NCBI GenBank assembly: GCA_013397115.1
Contig: VWZW01001014.1
Coordinates: forward strand, 1,724,877 to 1,788,876
Length of the DNA stretch: 64,000 bases
Origin: Edolisoma coerulescens
Taxonomy: Eukaryota; Chordata; Aves; Passeriformes; Campephagidae
Reading direction: 5' to 3'
Part shown: positions 51,661 to 64,000 of the stretch, in pieces
Layout of the letters: every line of letters starts with the position of its first letter
Numbering within the stretch: the stretch's first letter is position 1
The notes under the pieces: model-generated
Database searches by the model: none
What the model saw: the letters and a program-made list of their open reading frames with translations, nothing else
Told to the model about the DNA's origin: nothing
Translations under genes and position numbers: made by a program

Positions 51661-54600
51661 AAGGATGTTGATTTCATGGTTTATTGTCACATTAAAAAAG
51701 TAATATTACTGATGAATTAATATTTGCTTTTTAATATAAAAGTGCTTATTCTTACAAATCCTTAAGGCTCATTCTGTTACATTACAGTAGGATTTTTCAC
51801 CATCCCAGAAACTGTGCTACATGAGTTTTACATGAACTGTGGACATAGCAAAATCTCCAAACAGTAGAACAAGTCATTAATAATTTCATTGCCTTCGTAT
51901 GCATTATCCTGTTTAATTGCATAACATAATTTAACATGAAAATAAACAAAAGCAACATTTTCTTTTATCTTCTAGTTTGGCTTGGAACTGATCCCCAAAA
52001 TATTTCTATTTTTCTTGAGCGAATGGAACAAATACGACTGGTTTTAAATCCCAATTTTTTACTCATACAGCAGAAGGGGTGAGACAGAGGAGCATTACAG
52101 ATGTAGCATTTACCCTATGTTTCTTACTAAAGAGGAAAGGACTGACTACAAAGCACAAGTACTCTTTATATGCCATATATTTATTTTTGTAATGTCCCTA
52201 TGTTGTACTTAGGTAAATCTCCCACTGAAGCCAATGTGAGTTTTGCCTGAGGGAGGAATAAGACCAGGGCTCTCATGGGGGACATTTTACATTAAGTAGT
52301 TTATTATATTTTTGTCTCACAATGGAAGAATGAAACAAGTGGAAGTTACTAAAGCTCTTGTTCGTATTGATCTCAAGTGGAATATGATTTCTGGCATATA
52401 CTATGATACACAGATAAGAGTATACCATATTTATTTGTAATCATAATCAGAGCTATATTAGTTGGATGGGCAGTGAATTTGCTATTTCTACTTAAATTTT
52501 AGATATTTATTTATTGTAAAAACATTTTATTTCAATAATTGGGTCACAATGCAGCAACTAAAAAAATACCTAATTCAAAAGATAAAAATAATTTAAAGTA
52601 TTCTGGAGCAAGGGGAGAAATGCTAACCAATCTAATAAATAAGGCAGTTTAAAGCATTTGTGACTGCTACTGTGATATATGTACATACTTTACAGCATAA
52701 ATTACTGTACAGAATACTCCGTTTATTAACCTGTAATATGTGTAAACAATATTGCCTGTAGTATGGGGACATATTGTGGGATTATGGTCAGCGGAAAGAT
52801 AAACTGCTGTAGCAGGGTGGGGGAGGCCCCAGGTACCACATCCTTGGAGAGGAACATGAGCTCTATTTTATGAGCTGCAAACAAAGCCATCCAGACTGGA
52901 ATAATTTTACAAAAAGTCTGCTGACGTTTGTTACTATAAACGAAATATGGAAATGAACCTCTGTGGTTTGTTACAAAAATAATTCTAGTCATAAACTGGT
53001 CTCTGCACACCTCACCTGGCCAGGGAACCTCACTCAGGAGTTTGCTGTGAGAAAAAGGAGATGGGGAAAAGTCACAATGTGCCAGTACCTTGTCGTGCGC
53101 TGTCTGCACTGCCAGTCATCAGCTGTTCCCACACTGGGAATGCCACACTGCCTTTTCAGCCACTGGTGCTATGCGCGGCATGGGAAATGGGGAAGAAACC
53201 CTGTGACTGGTGCAACTGGCAGCAGAAATAATGACAAATGTAAGCCTCCTGTTATTTTGCCCACTCTGTACTGTCTTCCCCATCCATTTGTTTCCCTCAC
53301 CCACCAAACAGCATGGTTTGGTTTTGACTTCTGCATGGTGGCAACTCCACGGAGAGTCTCTGTAGGATGCCTACTGCAACATGGCACTGGTCAACAGACA
53401 CCACTGCAGTCCAGGTTTCCATAAATAATATGCCCAGGAAGGCAGGGAGTTGCCAAAAGCAGTAAGTATGTGTGTGCAGCCCTGATTTGTTACTCAGGCT
53501 ATCATCTCCATCTGCCATGATCAGCACAGAACAATGCCCCTGCACAGGAGGACCAGGGATTAGCCTTGGGCTGCCAAGAGAGCAGTTCTGACACTGCCTC
53601 GCTCCTCTGCTTTGGCGTCTGCCCATCCTGTTGCCATGGAAAGAGATAATGGCACTGCAAGCCCACCTTGACCTGCCTGCTCTGGAGCTCCCAACACAGC
53701 ACTGCTCTTTCTGCCTCCACCAACAGCAAGGGAAGCCAGCCCCTAGGAGCTGCTGTGGGACTACTGGTCTGCGGGCAGGCCACGAGCTTTAGGTGTCCCT
53801 GTGTGGCCTATGGGCTGTTCATCATGGATAAAATTGCCATTTTCACATAATGAATTGAAAAATGCTGTTGAATTTCCATAAAAAAGAGTAATATTGACCT
53901 CATTTAGGCTCACAGCCAATCTCATCTGTTTCATCATCTACAGAAAAACTTTCTCCTTGTTAAAGGAGGCCGGCTCTACTTCCAGGCAACATATGGAAAA
54001 AGTGCCTGGAATTGTGTAGTAAACTGTAAAATGTATTTTCTTGATATTTCAGTAATCTTAATAGAAGAAAGGTGCACATTCAATTCTCAAGGATCTACTT
54101 TGGATTTAGGCCTAGTGAATTAGAGTGTGGTCAAGAGGTGGTCCAAGTCTGAAACATATGCTTGAAACATCTGAGAAATAAATGTATTTACCACATACCT
54201 ATTTTCCTGCATATATGCTCCTTCCCAACGTGTTCTCAGCCCCATCCTGCATCCTGAGATATTTACCAATTTCATCAGGCATTCCTGTCAGCAAAAGGTA
54301 TGACCATAAACCTGGGGTGGGATTTATAGCACCTCTGTATCTGAGCTCATCACCTAAACACCCTTTATAGCCAGGGAGAGAAACAAGCATTTCTAGGGTA
54401 TGATTCCTTGTGCTAATTTTAGTACAAGATTAGGTGATTTCCAACTTCTGTGTTTAAATCAGGACCTTTTTCCTCTCTCATTCCACCTTCTCTTCCTGTT
54501 TAACCCCAGTGAATTTTTATGAGGCTGACTGTGTATCCTCCACGGCCCAAAGAAGGTCGTTGTACAGCTGAGACCACCAGCTCCTGCTGGTTCTACTTCA

Positions 54601-57600
54601 GGACCATGAAGTGGCAAAGCTCACTCAAGTGGGTTGGTAGCACAGTCAGGCCAAGGCACTGGGCCAGGACATGCTGCTGGCACCCCTCCAGCTGCACTGC
54701 TGTTTCACACAAGGTGTTTGAGTCACCAGCACTAAGAGCTTTTGGTCCCCAGATTACTGATCCCTCCCATTTGCCTTTCCCTGCAGAGGAGAAGAGCTGT
54801 CAGAAACTGCGCATGGAGTCATCAGCACTCACTGCCCTTCCTCAAGAGGGAAATGAATTCTCTTGCCAGAAATAATGGGAGAAGGTGGACGCTGGTCCCA
54901 CAGGTGAGGTGGGAATGAGAAGAAAGCAGAAAGATCCTGAACTGCTTGGAGCAGCTCTGCACTGCCTTTCACCTTTTTCTGTGACCAATTTCAACTCTAC
55001 CTTATCCTGCATGTCACAAGCCCAGGCTGGGAAATGGAGTTGAGGAAGAAAATGTCTAGAACTGCAGGATGACCTCCAAAGGGACCTTGACATCCAGAGG
55101 GACCTTGAGAGAGAGAGAGAGGACCCATGTGAACCTCATGAGGCCCAACAAAGTCAATTACATGGTCCTGTACCTGTGTTTGTCCAAGCCCCAGTATCAA
55201 TACAGATGAGGGATGTACTGATTGAGAATAGTCTGCTGAGAAGGACCTGGGGGTGCTGGTGGATGAGGGGCTGGACATGAGCCACCAATGTGCCCTTACA
55301 GCCCGGAAAGCCAAAACCACTGGTCGAGGGAGGTGGTTCTGCCTTCTACTCTGCTGTTGTGAGACCCCACCTGGAGTGCTGTGTCCAGCTCTAGGGTTCC
55401 CAGTATAGGAAAGACATGGACCTGTTGGAGCAGGTACAGAGGAGGCCATGAAGATGGTCAGAGGGATGGGGCACCTATCCTATGAAGACAGGCTGAGAGA
55501 GCTGGGGTTCACCCTGGAGAAGAGCAGGTTCTAGGGAGATCTTACTGTGGTCTTTCTGTACAAAAAGGGGGTTTATAAGAAAGATGGAGAAAGACTTTAC
55601 TAGGGCCTGTAGTGACAGGACAAGGGGCAACAGTTTTCAACTGAAAGAGGGTAAATTTAGATTAGATCTAATGAAGAAATTCTTTACTGTGAGTATGGTG
55701 AGACACAGGAACAGGTTGCCCAGAGAAGCTGTGGATGCCCCATCCCTGAAAGTGTTCAAGGCCAGACTGGATGAGGCTTTGAATAACCTGGTCGAGTGAA
55801 AGGTGTCCCTGCCCATGGCAGTGGGGTTGGAACTAGATGATCTTCAAGGTCCCTTCCAATGCAAACCCTTCTATGATTCTATTATAAATCTAAACTTCAA
55901 ATGAAAATATGCTTTTTAAAATAGAGATATATTCCAAAATGGAAGTGAGAAAAAGAATAAGAAAGGCCTGTCCTTTGGTAAATGTTATCTGTGTCTAGCT
56001 TGTTCCTGCAGGAAATGTTTTCTTTCATGTCTGTTGACAGGGTGAGAATTCCATATGTAAGAATGCCAAGTGGAGGAGAAATGGATAACTAGTGCTAAGA
56101 AAGGACCTGTTAGTATTGACTGAATAACATGAAGCACATTAGAAACATTTTGTTGATTTGACTGGTGTTCAGTCCTTGGTGAAGTGGTTTATTGATAACT
56201 TCTAGGGGTAATGTGTCAGAATAGAGCTGGAAGTTTGCCCTGGGGATACTGGCTAACTGGTGTGATTTGGGAAGGTCACTCCCTGAATACTGTGTTCCCA
56301 ACATATCTCTGACTTCCCACTTTGGTTACTGGTAATGTGCATTAAAATCAGACACATATTTTATCATGAGAGGCTTTAAAAAAATTTTTTTTAAGCAGCT
56401 GGTTCTCTGCAATTTTCTTTTAAAAGAAAATTTCCGTTGATTTGAAGTTATGTGAAGCTGGATGTGGAATAACAAATTATTTGAACACTTCTGAGGCTGT
56501 TTTGAGGAACATACTTTGTACAAATTTCTTTTGCAGAAATATGGAAAGACATAAAAAGATTTGAAATTCTTAGGATGGCCATGCAGCACTTTGTTAATCT
56601 ATGCTGTTTGTCCCATTATGTACTGTTGTGATTCTTGCTCTCTGCCAGGATCAAAGTCATAGATACTCTGGGAATGGCAATTTCACCTAGGCTGTGACTC
56701 CCCTCGGCGCTAAGCACAAGTTTTATACACTCTGGTGCTTACACCAAGAGCTTACGTGGTATTTAAGGATTTTGAGGGTCTTGTAGCTCTGGACTCAGGG
56801 GTGAAATTCATCCAGTGTACTTAGCAGTTTTTTCCATAGCTCTTCAAGAGCACTTTCCTTCTGAGGATACAAAGTGATTTGCAAACATTAATTAATTCTC
56901 ATAAAGCCCTATGAGGCAGATAAATGTTAAGTATCCCTGTGTTAGTACATATGAGAAACATGAGGCCTGAGTGCCTTATCATTCATGCTGTTCACGGCAT
57001 TTGCTCCCAAAAACAAAGTGCCGTGGGACAGACAAAATCCCCTTTTTTCCCTAATTCTGTTGTTTTCCTTGGACCTTCTGGAATTCTTTGAGGGCAGCAG
57101 GGATAAGGCTGGGCTTCAAGCTGCAATGTGTGAGATTCAAGCTACACAAATTGCAGAAGTGAGCTGCTGGTTTGGGGGAAAAAGCCAGGCCCTTTATGCA
57201 GCCTGTGCGTTGCTTGCTCCGTGTTCCAGCACCCCATTTGAAAGGTAGCTTGGACTGCCAAAGTAGGAAACACCACTGAAAGTCAGGCACACTCGTGGGC
57301 TACCAAGAGCAATAGGGCCATACAGCAAAGGAATTACTTGAAGAAATAGCCCCAGCTGGATCCCACCCATCTCACTGAGGAAAACCACAGTCTTTTCAAA
57401 GACCAAGGGATGCTCTAAATCTTAGTGCTTTTCCTCTATGTAGCTTTAGTCAGGTTAGCACGAACAGGACCTAAAATGACTTTCCCAGTTTGTTAATTAA
57501 CCTTAAGAGCAATTTACAGCATGGTGACCAGTGACGCTGGAAATGGAGTCTCGGCCTTATTGAGGGCAAACAGCAGCTTTGTGAGAGACAGTAAAGTAGC

Positions 57601-60600
57601 TAAATTTTCGTGCTAACAATATTGGCGGAGAGACATTGTTCCACATTTTTTGAGACAAAAAAGATGTAAGAACATCCAAATGTTTTTCTGAATGCATTCT
57701 GACAAATTTATCTATGGTTACATGCCTTCCCAGCCCTTGGTGCACAGCACATAACCTAATGTAACAATTATAATTATGATACTGATCAGACCAACCAGGC
57801 ATTTTAAAGACATGAAAACTAGACTAATTGTTTAGTTTTGAACACAATGAGGTCAAATATGTGATGTAAATGATAACAAAAAGATACTAAAATGAGAGGC
57901 ATGTTAGGTCTGTGCCAGACAAACTTCTGTTGTTGCCTTAACAAGTCTGTATTCTTCAGGCACTGTTTGTATTTCTATTGTGCCAGGAGATTTTATTCTC
58001 TAGTTTGAGGATTCTCCCTGAATGGGGGACGGAAATGTTGCCATCGCTGTGAACAAGAAGCATTTCTTTCTGACATATTAAGCATTAAGAGGATTATGTA
58101 AAGACAAGGCATATTGCAGAAGGAGATGTTCTTAATATAGCTTTTACCATGAACCCATCACCTGCCAAAAATTTAGCAGAGTTAAAAAACCTATTGCTTT
58201 GACAATCTTTTAATTTTAAAAAAATCATCTTGTAAAAAGATCAAGGAATTCATCCACTGTTATTTACATAAAATTCAAACTTTCCTGCTTAAAATCATGA
58301 ATCATTTAATGTCACATCTGCGGGACATCTAGGCAGATGCCATTAATCCAAGTCATTTTGCAAATTCCAAATTCATTTGGATTAAAACCTACAACTAAGT
58401 CAGTGAATAGCATATACTGTACATGCGTTAAGGCTGGTGACTACTAAAGTCTCTTGGGTAGATAAACTAAGTCCAGATTAGCCAGGCCTAAGTGTATGTC
58501 CTCATCTGGGGAAGAAAAGATATCCTGACATTTCTGATTTGCATCAGTAGCCATGAAAGATGGTTGAACGTTTGTATTACAAAAGAGATACTATGGCACA
58601 GTCCCAAAGGTGCATTTCATATAAATTAATTAGTTACACAAATTATTTTGACAACAACTACTGCACTTCTGAGGTGATATGGCTGCTCAGTGATGAGTAC
58701 TTGATGATCAATGGTAGGCACTAGTAATATCCTTCATGCTGAATGACTTTTATTACTATTTAGATTTACAGTATATACACATGTGTTTGTATCTACACTT
58801 AGGGCTTGATCCTCTTAACCTCCTTTACCTAAGGTCTTCTGGTCACTGTAATCTCTTCCTTTGGAGCTCTGTTATTTGGACAAAAAAATAGGCAAACAAG
58901 GGGTTTGAGTATCCTGCCACGTGACAGGAAGGACTATGCCTGGCTTTTGACCACACTTGAACCTCTGCATATGCTTTGTTCTTACCTGACACTCATGCCA
59001 CCATGCCATACTATAAAGGATTAAGGCCAAGGGCTCTGTATGATCTTGCTGTCTGTGAGGATCCTCTAGGCTGTTCTGGATTTGTCAAGCCCACCTGCAA
59101 TACATGGTTCCTTTTGAATCCGTTCCCATTGCTGTATCAGCTCTTACTGATTTAGAAGCCTCCATTTGTAAGCAAACCTCTTCCTCCAGGCATAATCCTT
59201 CTGGATTTGTACGGAATGACTTCTTACTTTTCCAAAATTGAACCTGAATGTTGCTCTGGCTAAAGAAGCCTGCATGTTCCTGGACTTTTACAGCAGACTA
59301 AAATAAGTCAGTGTCTTTCATGGAAATGCAAAGGACAGTCTCCTCTGGTCCCATCCAGAACACACAGAGCATCTCTGACTCACAGTGTGATATGCCTAAG
59401 ACTATTCAGGTTCTTAAAGTGGTGCTTATGCTTAACTGGACCAGAACTACAGTCACATGCACTTTTCCAGACCAGGCCCTAAGACGATGAAATTATGTAT
59501 TTGTTGTCACCATGCCACATTCAGTCATCCAATCAGCAGCAACCCTATACAGCAAATAGCCTGCACAGAAGAGTATTCTAAATAACCTCACTAAAATAGT
59601 ATAGCTGCAAGAAACCCTACGGAGAGAAGGCCAAACCCTCTAATCCATTCATCCTGGTGCACCACCAGAAATTAAGGCTCAATGTGCTCATCAGACAACA
59701 CAGATGATGCCAGCACAAAACCTAAAAACCAGTAAGATTTCCATGGAAGCAATAGGTATTTTAGCGGGAATAATTCAGTATAAGAACAATGTACAGGGAA
59801 GGACAATCATCTACAAGAGATGCTTAGTACTTGGAAATGTTACAACAGAACAGCATTAATTCTTGCATTTCTTTGAAGTTTCTTGACATATTATATCCAT
59901 ACAAAGAGCTCATCATGATTAAGAAAAATATCCCAATCTTAGTAAAATAAACATGCTTCAAAGTTCCCTATTTGAAACTCAAATGCCACATGTGCAATAA
60001 AACTAAACTCCATTTAAGGCAAGTAATACATGTTACTTCTAAAATTTCTCAACATTAAATATCAGAAAGGGCTCCCAACCCCCCAAACTTATCTAAAGAT
60101 AAACATCATAGGCACCGTCAAAGAAAACAGAAGCTAATCTAGCTGGAGTTTCACTTTCCTGATCTGAGGAGAAATCCCACAGTACCTGTGTATGGCATTG
60201 AAGCAGCTGACAGAATCCGTTGCTACTAGACTAGCAAATCCTGACAGACTTCCACAGCCAGAGATCAGGCAAGTGATAAACAGAAAGGCACCGATCAAGT
60301 TCTCCACGCTACTTGTGATGAAACAAATTGTGTTCCTTCTGGGGTGGGTGACAGCCAGGGCTAAGGGTGATGGCAGGACTCAGAGGTCATGTATTTTGTC
60401 ATTTAAAGGCAAGTACGTGTTTTCTCCTAAAGCCAGCCACATTGTAACACTGAAGTCCATGCTAAGAGGTGACCACAGCCATAGGGATTCTCTTGGGGGG
60501 AAGTATCTGAGCACCGACGGGCACATAAATATTGGCCCAGGATGGCTTGGGGCTGAGCAGTTCCTTGGTAGCTGCTTCAGAGAACACAGTGAATGCTCTG

Positions 60601-62354
60601 AGTCTGAGCAATAGCTGGAGTTATGGTGAGCAGCCTCAGCAGAAAAACACAGCTATGTGGGGCTCAGTGTGCTCCCAAGCCCGCTCTTTACCACGGGGTA
60701 CATAGAGTCTGTGCTACCAAAGACACTTGACTGAGACATTGTGCCACATTGTTTGGTATCTTTTCTTCAAAATGCAGCTCTTCAAAAATGGGGGAGGAAA
60801 AAGAAGGCAGCAAGGACCAGTTAATCAACCATTTGTATCAGTGGCTACTTCTACTTGTATCTTCTATTGAAAGTGTCTTTTGTACTCACATTGTTTTAAT
60901 ATCTAAGCAAATTAGATTAGAAAATAACAGTAAAAGGGTTCAACTAATGACTCGGACAAGAACAGTCCACTGCAAGTCACCAGAGCTGCTGATTTGGGTA
61001 AAGGCAGCAAATCTGATTGCAAAAAAATATATTTCCAATACAGAAAAAAACCCACCTAAATATGTGAAAACCACTGAAAATGAACAAAAATGCACTGAGT
61101 GCAAGCACAGTTGATATGAACTGGCCTTGACCTCATCTGACCCAAATTAAACTCCAATTATTGTGGGATTAATTCTTCTGGCATGAAAAACACAGCCTGT
61201 CAACAGGAATTGAAAACATCCCATAAACCAAGAAACGTTAAAGCCTAGTTGAGGATTAAGCATGAAGAGTGAGAGGATTATGATAGGAAACAGTTCTTAG
61301 CCTGATGAGCAGCAAACTCAGCTTCCCAGATAAAGGAAATTGCATGTAATGCTCCCATACAGCCTGGAAGAAAATGTTGCAAGCTTCTGCTAGATGAAAA
61401 AGATATGAAAGTCAAAGTCTGCGGGATGGAGCCTTCCCATGCAAAGCCAGCAACTGTTCTAAATATCTGTGTGTGCAGCTGAAATTAATACATTTTCTTT
61501 CCTAAGTGGATTACTGTTTGCCATATTTTTTCCTTATCTATTTACTGTCAGTAACAGAATGCAATTTTCCACCATCTCTTTTAAGTTCTTGCTATCAGCG
61601 TATCTGTTTTCAGGCCTTCCTTTTGCTTGATACTGCAGGTTGCACTGTTGGTGAGGAGCTGAACGAGAGGTAAAGTTATTTAAAAAGACAGGAGATAAAG
61701 AAATGCATGCAATTCGTTGAAACTTATTGCACATGAAGGAATGCTGTCTTTCTCCGACTTAATGCGGGCTGCACAACTCCTCTCTGTGCTCCAGTGGAGA
61801 CGTAACAGGGAGATGGCACATTAATATGGAAACTTCTGTGACGTGTCCATGCTCGCAGTAAAAATTCTCCATGTCTATGATTTGCCCTCATTCCTTCCAG
61901 TTCAGGAAAGCCCTTGTGTATGTGCTTAAGCTCTGCTGAAGTCATCAGGATTTCAGTACAAGCTTAAAGTTAAGAATCTATTGTGAGCTTTCCTGAATAG
62001 GGATCTGTGCTTATTGCACTTGGTTCAATCAATCCATAAGATTTTGGTTTCTGAGTTTTTCAGTACAAGAATAGAAAGGGTATGTTTGTGCATTAAGATC
62101 AGTTCTTTATAGCATTTCTAGTGTATGAAAATGTTTGGAGAGTGATACAGAACAATTCATTCTGAAGAGACATCATTGTATATTGTACCTCTACACACAT
62201 ACATGTCTACACTCAGAAAAATTTTGCTCAATATTGAAGAAATATTCACCTTTGTTTGGATCAATGCTGTAGCTGACTATTTCTGTAGCACAGTGTCCAG
62301 AATAACTGAATTATCCATGAAAGGGATACTGTCCATGTGAATGGCACACAGTCA
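51661..62354 (-). other. AFF3: AFF3 3' UTR and downstream flank (end not resolved)
   Basis: Sequence 3' of the AFF3 stop on the minus strand. Scanning leftward from the stop, the first canonical AATAAA on this strand has its complement at 58749-58754, about 3.6 kb away, with another at 57992-57997 and a cluster in the AT-rich block at about 51.67-52.75 kb. That block also holds a Pumilio-type TGTACATA and TTATTTATT motifs on the minus strand. A CR1 at 55060-55888 interrupts the stretch. The UTR probably ends at one or more of these signals. No protein gene was recognised here on either strand; the 140-codon frame at 60192-60614 has no recognisable homology. Confidence 0.45.
55060..55888 (+). 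mobile_element. CR1 LINE 3' portion, about 0.83 kb, plus orientation
   Basis: Colinear CR1 signatures: GAACCTCATGAGGCCCAACA, GAAGGACCTGGGGGTGCTGG, GTGAGACCCCACCTGGAGTG, CTGTTGGAGCAGGTACAGAG, GACAGGACAAGGGGCAACAG, AACAGGTTGCCCAGAGAAGC and the terminal GGAACTAGATGATCTTCAAG plus CTTCTATGATTCTATTAT. A short GA dinucleotide run (about 55106-55119) lies near its 5' end. Stops and indels disrupt the reverse transcriptase frame, so it is inactive. Antisense to AFF3. Confidence 0.95.
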
Positions 62355-62476
62355 TTATGACAAGTGAGCGCTATTCCGCACCCAGTGAAGTCCTTGTTGA
62401 GTGTACTGAACTAAATGCTCCATACTGCTGTGCAAGGTGATAGGTCCCATCAATGCGTCCAAGTCGTTAAAAAAAT
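62355..62476 (-). CDS. AFF3: AFF3 last coding exon with stop codon
   Basis: 122 coding nt from acceptor CTCCCTGCAG to a TAA stop (complement 62355-62357). It completes a split codon and gives FFNDLDALMGPITLHSS, MEHLVQYTQQGLHW and VRNSAHLS, the conserved C-terminus of AFF3 (LAF4), a member of the AF4/FMR2 family. These proteins are nuclear scaffolds of super-elongation-type complexes; this end belongs to the C-terminal homology domain that mediates dimerisation. Joining to the previous exon makes the split codon GAT (aspartate), where the mammalian protein, as I recall it, has glutamate. AFF3 is preferred over AFF1, AFF2 and AFF4 from the exact C-terminal residues and from its REV1 neighbourhood. 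Confidence 0.96.
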
Positions 62477-63855
62477 CTGCAGGGAGAAAAAAAAGATTCA
62501 GCATCAGAAGAGTGAATCTTTATTTGCTACTTGTCACCCTTTAATAGATTTTATTCTCTTGCAAATTGAGTCAGGCTGAACATTCCATAGGAATGAAAGT
62601 TTAGTGCTGGTGAGATTAATTTTAAAGCCCTGTGGTTCATGATGTTACAGGCTGATGCACAACAATTTTCTTTTTAAAGAACAAAGCAGTGAGTTCTTCA
62701 GCTTTGCTTTTCATTAATTTCCATTGAGTCTTGATAAAGCAAACAGACTCTGGGCAAGATTTATTCTGAGATTGAGGACAAGTAGATGAAAAAGTCTACA
62801 CACAAGTATCCAATGATACATTTGTGATATGCTAGATATTTAAGCTACCATGACAGAGAAATAGAGACCTATACAACATGGCCAACCTAGCCTAAAGGGT
62901 AATTTGGCTAACTAGCCAGTCAGGACTTAGAATCACAGAATGGTTTGGATTGGAAGGGACCTTAAGGATTAGCCAGTTCCAACCCCTGTGCCATGGATGG
63001 GGACAATTCAGTTGTCTACTCAGAGGCATGTAGTGCCCATTTGAGATGCTCTCAGGGAGTTGATACAGCCTGGACTGGCAGTCTAACACAGGATGTGCAG
63101 GAAAGGTCCAGAGTGGCAGTGTAGGTAAGGATACCTCAGTGAATTGTATCCCTGTCTCCCTTTCAGGGTGAACTGAACAGCACTCTGAACCGCTGTTTGT
63201 ATTGAAAAAAGCTCCATCAACTGCAATGGGAGATGAACCCCCCAACTCATATCTACATACCTACATTTAGGTGCCCTCATTTTGACTCAGATCTTGCCCA
63301 TGTCCCTGCCTTAAATACACAATTTAGCCTGAAAACCAAGGAATACTTTACCATCAAGTCAGATGCTGAGGCAGATGCTCATGGAAACCAGTTCACCTGA
63401 GAGAAGTTTGCTGCAGGCACCTCGTTCCCAATCTGTGTCTGCTATGGATGGGGGGAGGGCTAGGGGCTGTTCATTCCTTCTGCAGAGAGGAGGTGTACTC
63501 CTGCTTTTTGACATGTCTGGCTAAACACACCCCATGTAGCTCCATGACTTTGGGGCCAGGAAGCTGTCTGACCTCCCACAAACCTTCCTCTCTAGAATGA
63601 CACAGATGGCAGTAAGTGCTACTCACAGCCATGTCTGTGACCTGTCTGTCACAAGTCCTGGCTCAACTCTTCTGAGCAAGACAGCTATCAAAATTGCCTT
63701 TTTGGGCTATTTTGGAACAGACTAGGAGCCGACTGAAGAGAAGAATCACCTCTGCAGTCCTACTTTGCAGACAGGTTTCGTATTAAAATAGTTACTTTCC
63801 TGATCCAAATCATGTGTCAGTTTTCTAGAATAGTCCATTGCCTTGCCTCACTCAC
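62477..63855 (-). other. AFF3 last intron
   Basis: 1379 bp between donor AGAG|GTGAGT and the last exon's acceptor. It contains a short CR1 tail (62930-63000). The rest shows no recognised feature. Confidence 0.9.
62930..63000 (-). mobile_element. Short CR1 LINE 3' tail, minus orientation
   Basis: AGAATCACAGAATGGTTTGG, ATTGGAAGGGACCTTAAGGA and GTTCCAACCCCTGTGCCATG are the reverse complement of the extreme CR1 3' end. Severely 5'-truncated copy, in the last AFF3 intron. Confidence 0.9.
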
Positions 63856-64000
63856 CTCTGTTTTCCTTGGCCAGGTTGTCAGCCATCTCCCAGTAGTCAT
63901 AGCTGTGCAGGATGCTGTTGGTGATGCTGACGTGGTTGGCAGCCATCTGATGAATGCGCTGCGGGATGCTGATGATAGGAGATGGGGAAGGGGCCCCCGT
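63856..64000 (-). CDS. AFF3: AFF3 penultimate coding exon (runs off the window)
   Basis: At least 145 nt, open to the right edge. Reads TGAPSPSPIISIPQRIHQ, MAANHVSITNSILHSY and DYWEMADNLAKENR, then one base of a split codon at the strong donor AGAG|GTGAGT. This is the C-terminal homology domain of AFF3: the helical segment around SYDYWEMADNLAKEN is shared in pattern with the other AF4/FMR2 proteins. The remaining exons of this gene of roughly 1200 residues lie to the right of the window. Confidence 0.96.

Noticed and set aside
50499..53783. Dense overlapping frames of 60-153 codons
   Set aside because: Open on both strands over the same bases, without shared motifs or spliceable continuity; treated as chance frames in slightly GC-rich sequence.
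54997..55449. 150-codon minus-strand frame
   Set aside because: It lies largely on the antisense strand of a CR1 copy, so it is repeat-derived.
60192..60614. 140-codon plus-strand frame
   Set aside because: No family signature; it lies antisense within the probable AFF3 3' UTR or its flank. Conservation of the frame across species would be needed to revive it.

Overview
The window is vertebrate nuclear DNA, most likely avian. Four things point to a bird: an intron/exon architecture with a few short exons in AT-rich sequence, many CR1 LINE fragments ending in ATTCTATGAT-type 3' tails, a CpG-island promoter, and a short distance between two genes that are also neighbours in mammals. A turtle or crocodilian cannot be excluded without a database search. 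There are no bacterial-type operons, CRISPR arrays or rRNA genes, and I recognised no tRNA.

Layout. Positions 1-18,755 hold, on the minus strand, the first seven coding exons of REV1, the translesion deoxycytidyl transferase. Spliced together they give one open frame of 482 complete codons, from the start ATG at 18,745 to the beginning of the polymerase domain at 3,865. The splice phases agree at every junction. The frame covers the N-terminal leader, the BRCT domain, the linker, the N-digit and the first catalytic aspartates; the rest of REV1 lies to the left of the window. From 18,756 to about 33,000 is the large 5'-UTR intron, ending in a CpG island (about 33,040-34,290) that must hold the REV1 promoter and untranslated first exon. 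A run of 236 N interrupts that island.

From about 34,300 to at least 51,000 I see no convincing protein gene. It holds CR1 pieces, a second small CpG-rich block at about 37.4-37.85 kb and several AT-rich stretches that read like conserved non-coding DNA. At the right edge, again on the minus strand, are the last two coding exons of AFF3, a scaffold of super-elongation-like complexes, with its stop codon at 62,355-62,357. The AFF3 3' UTR must run leftward; the first canonical poly(A) signal on that strand is 3.6 kb past the stop. REV1 and AFF3 therefore lie in tandem on the same strand, AFF3 upstream of REV1, as in mammals.

Mobile DNA is mostly CR1 in both orientations. The clearest structural event is a 542-bp solo LTR (27,339-27,880) inserted into a CR1 copy in REV1 intron 1, with TG...CA ends and a perfect 6-bp target duplication. 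I found no previously undescribed biological system. The observations most worth checking are this nested LTR, the missing promoter sequence, the second CpG island, the long AFF3 3' UTR and the coiled-coil reading-frame relic at 884-1207.
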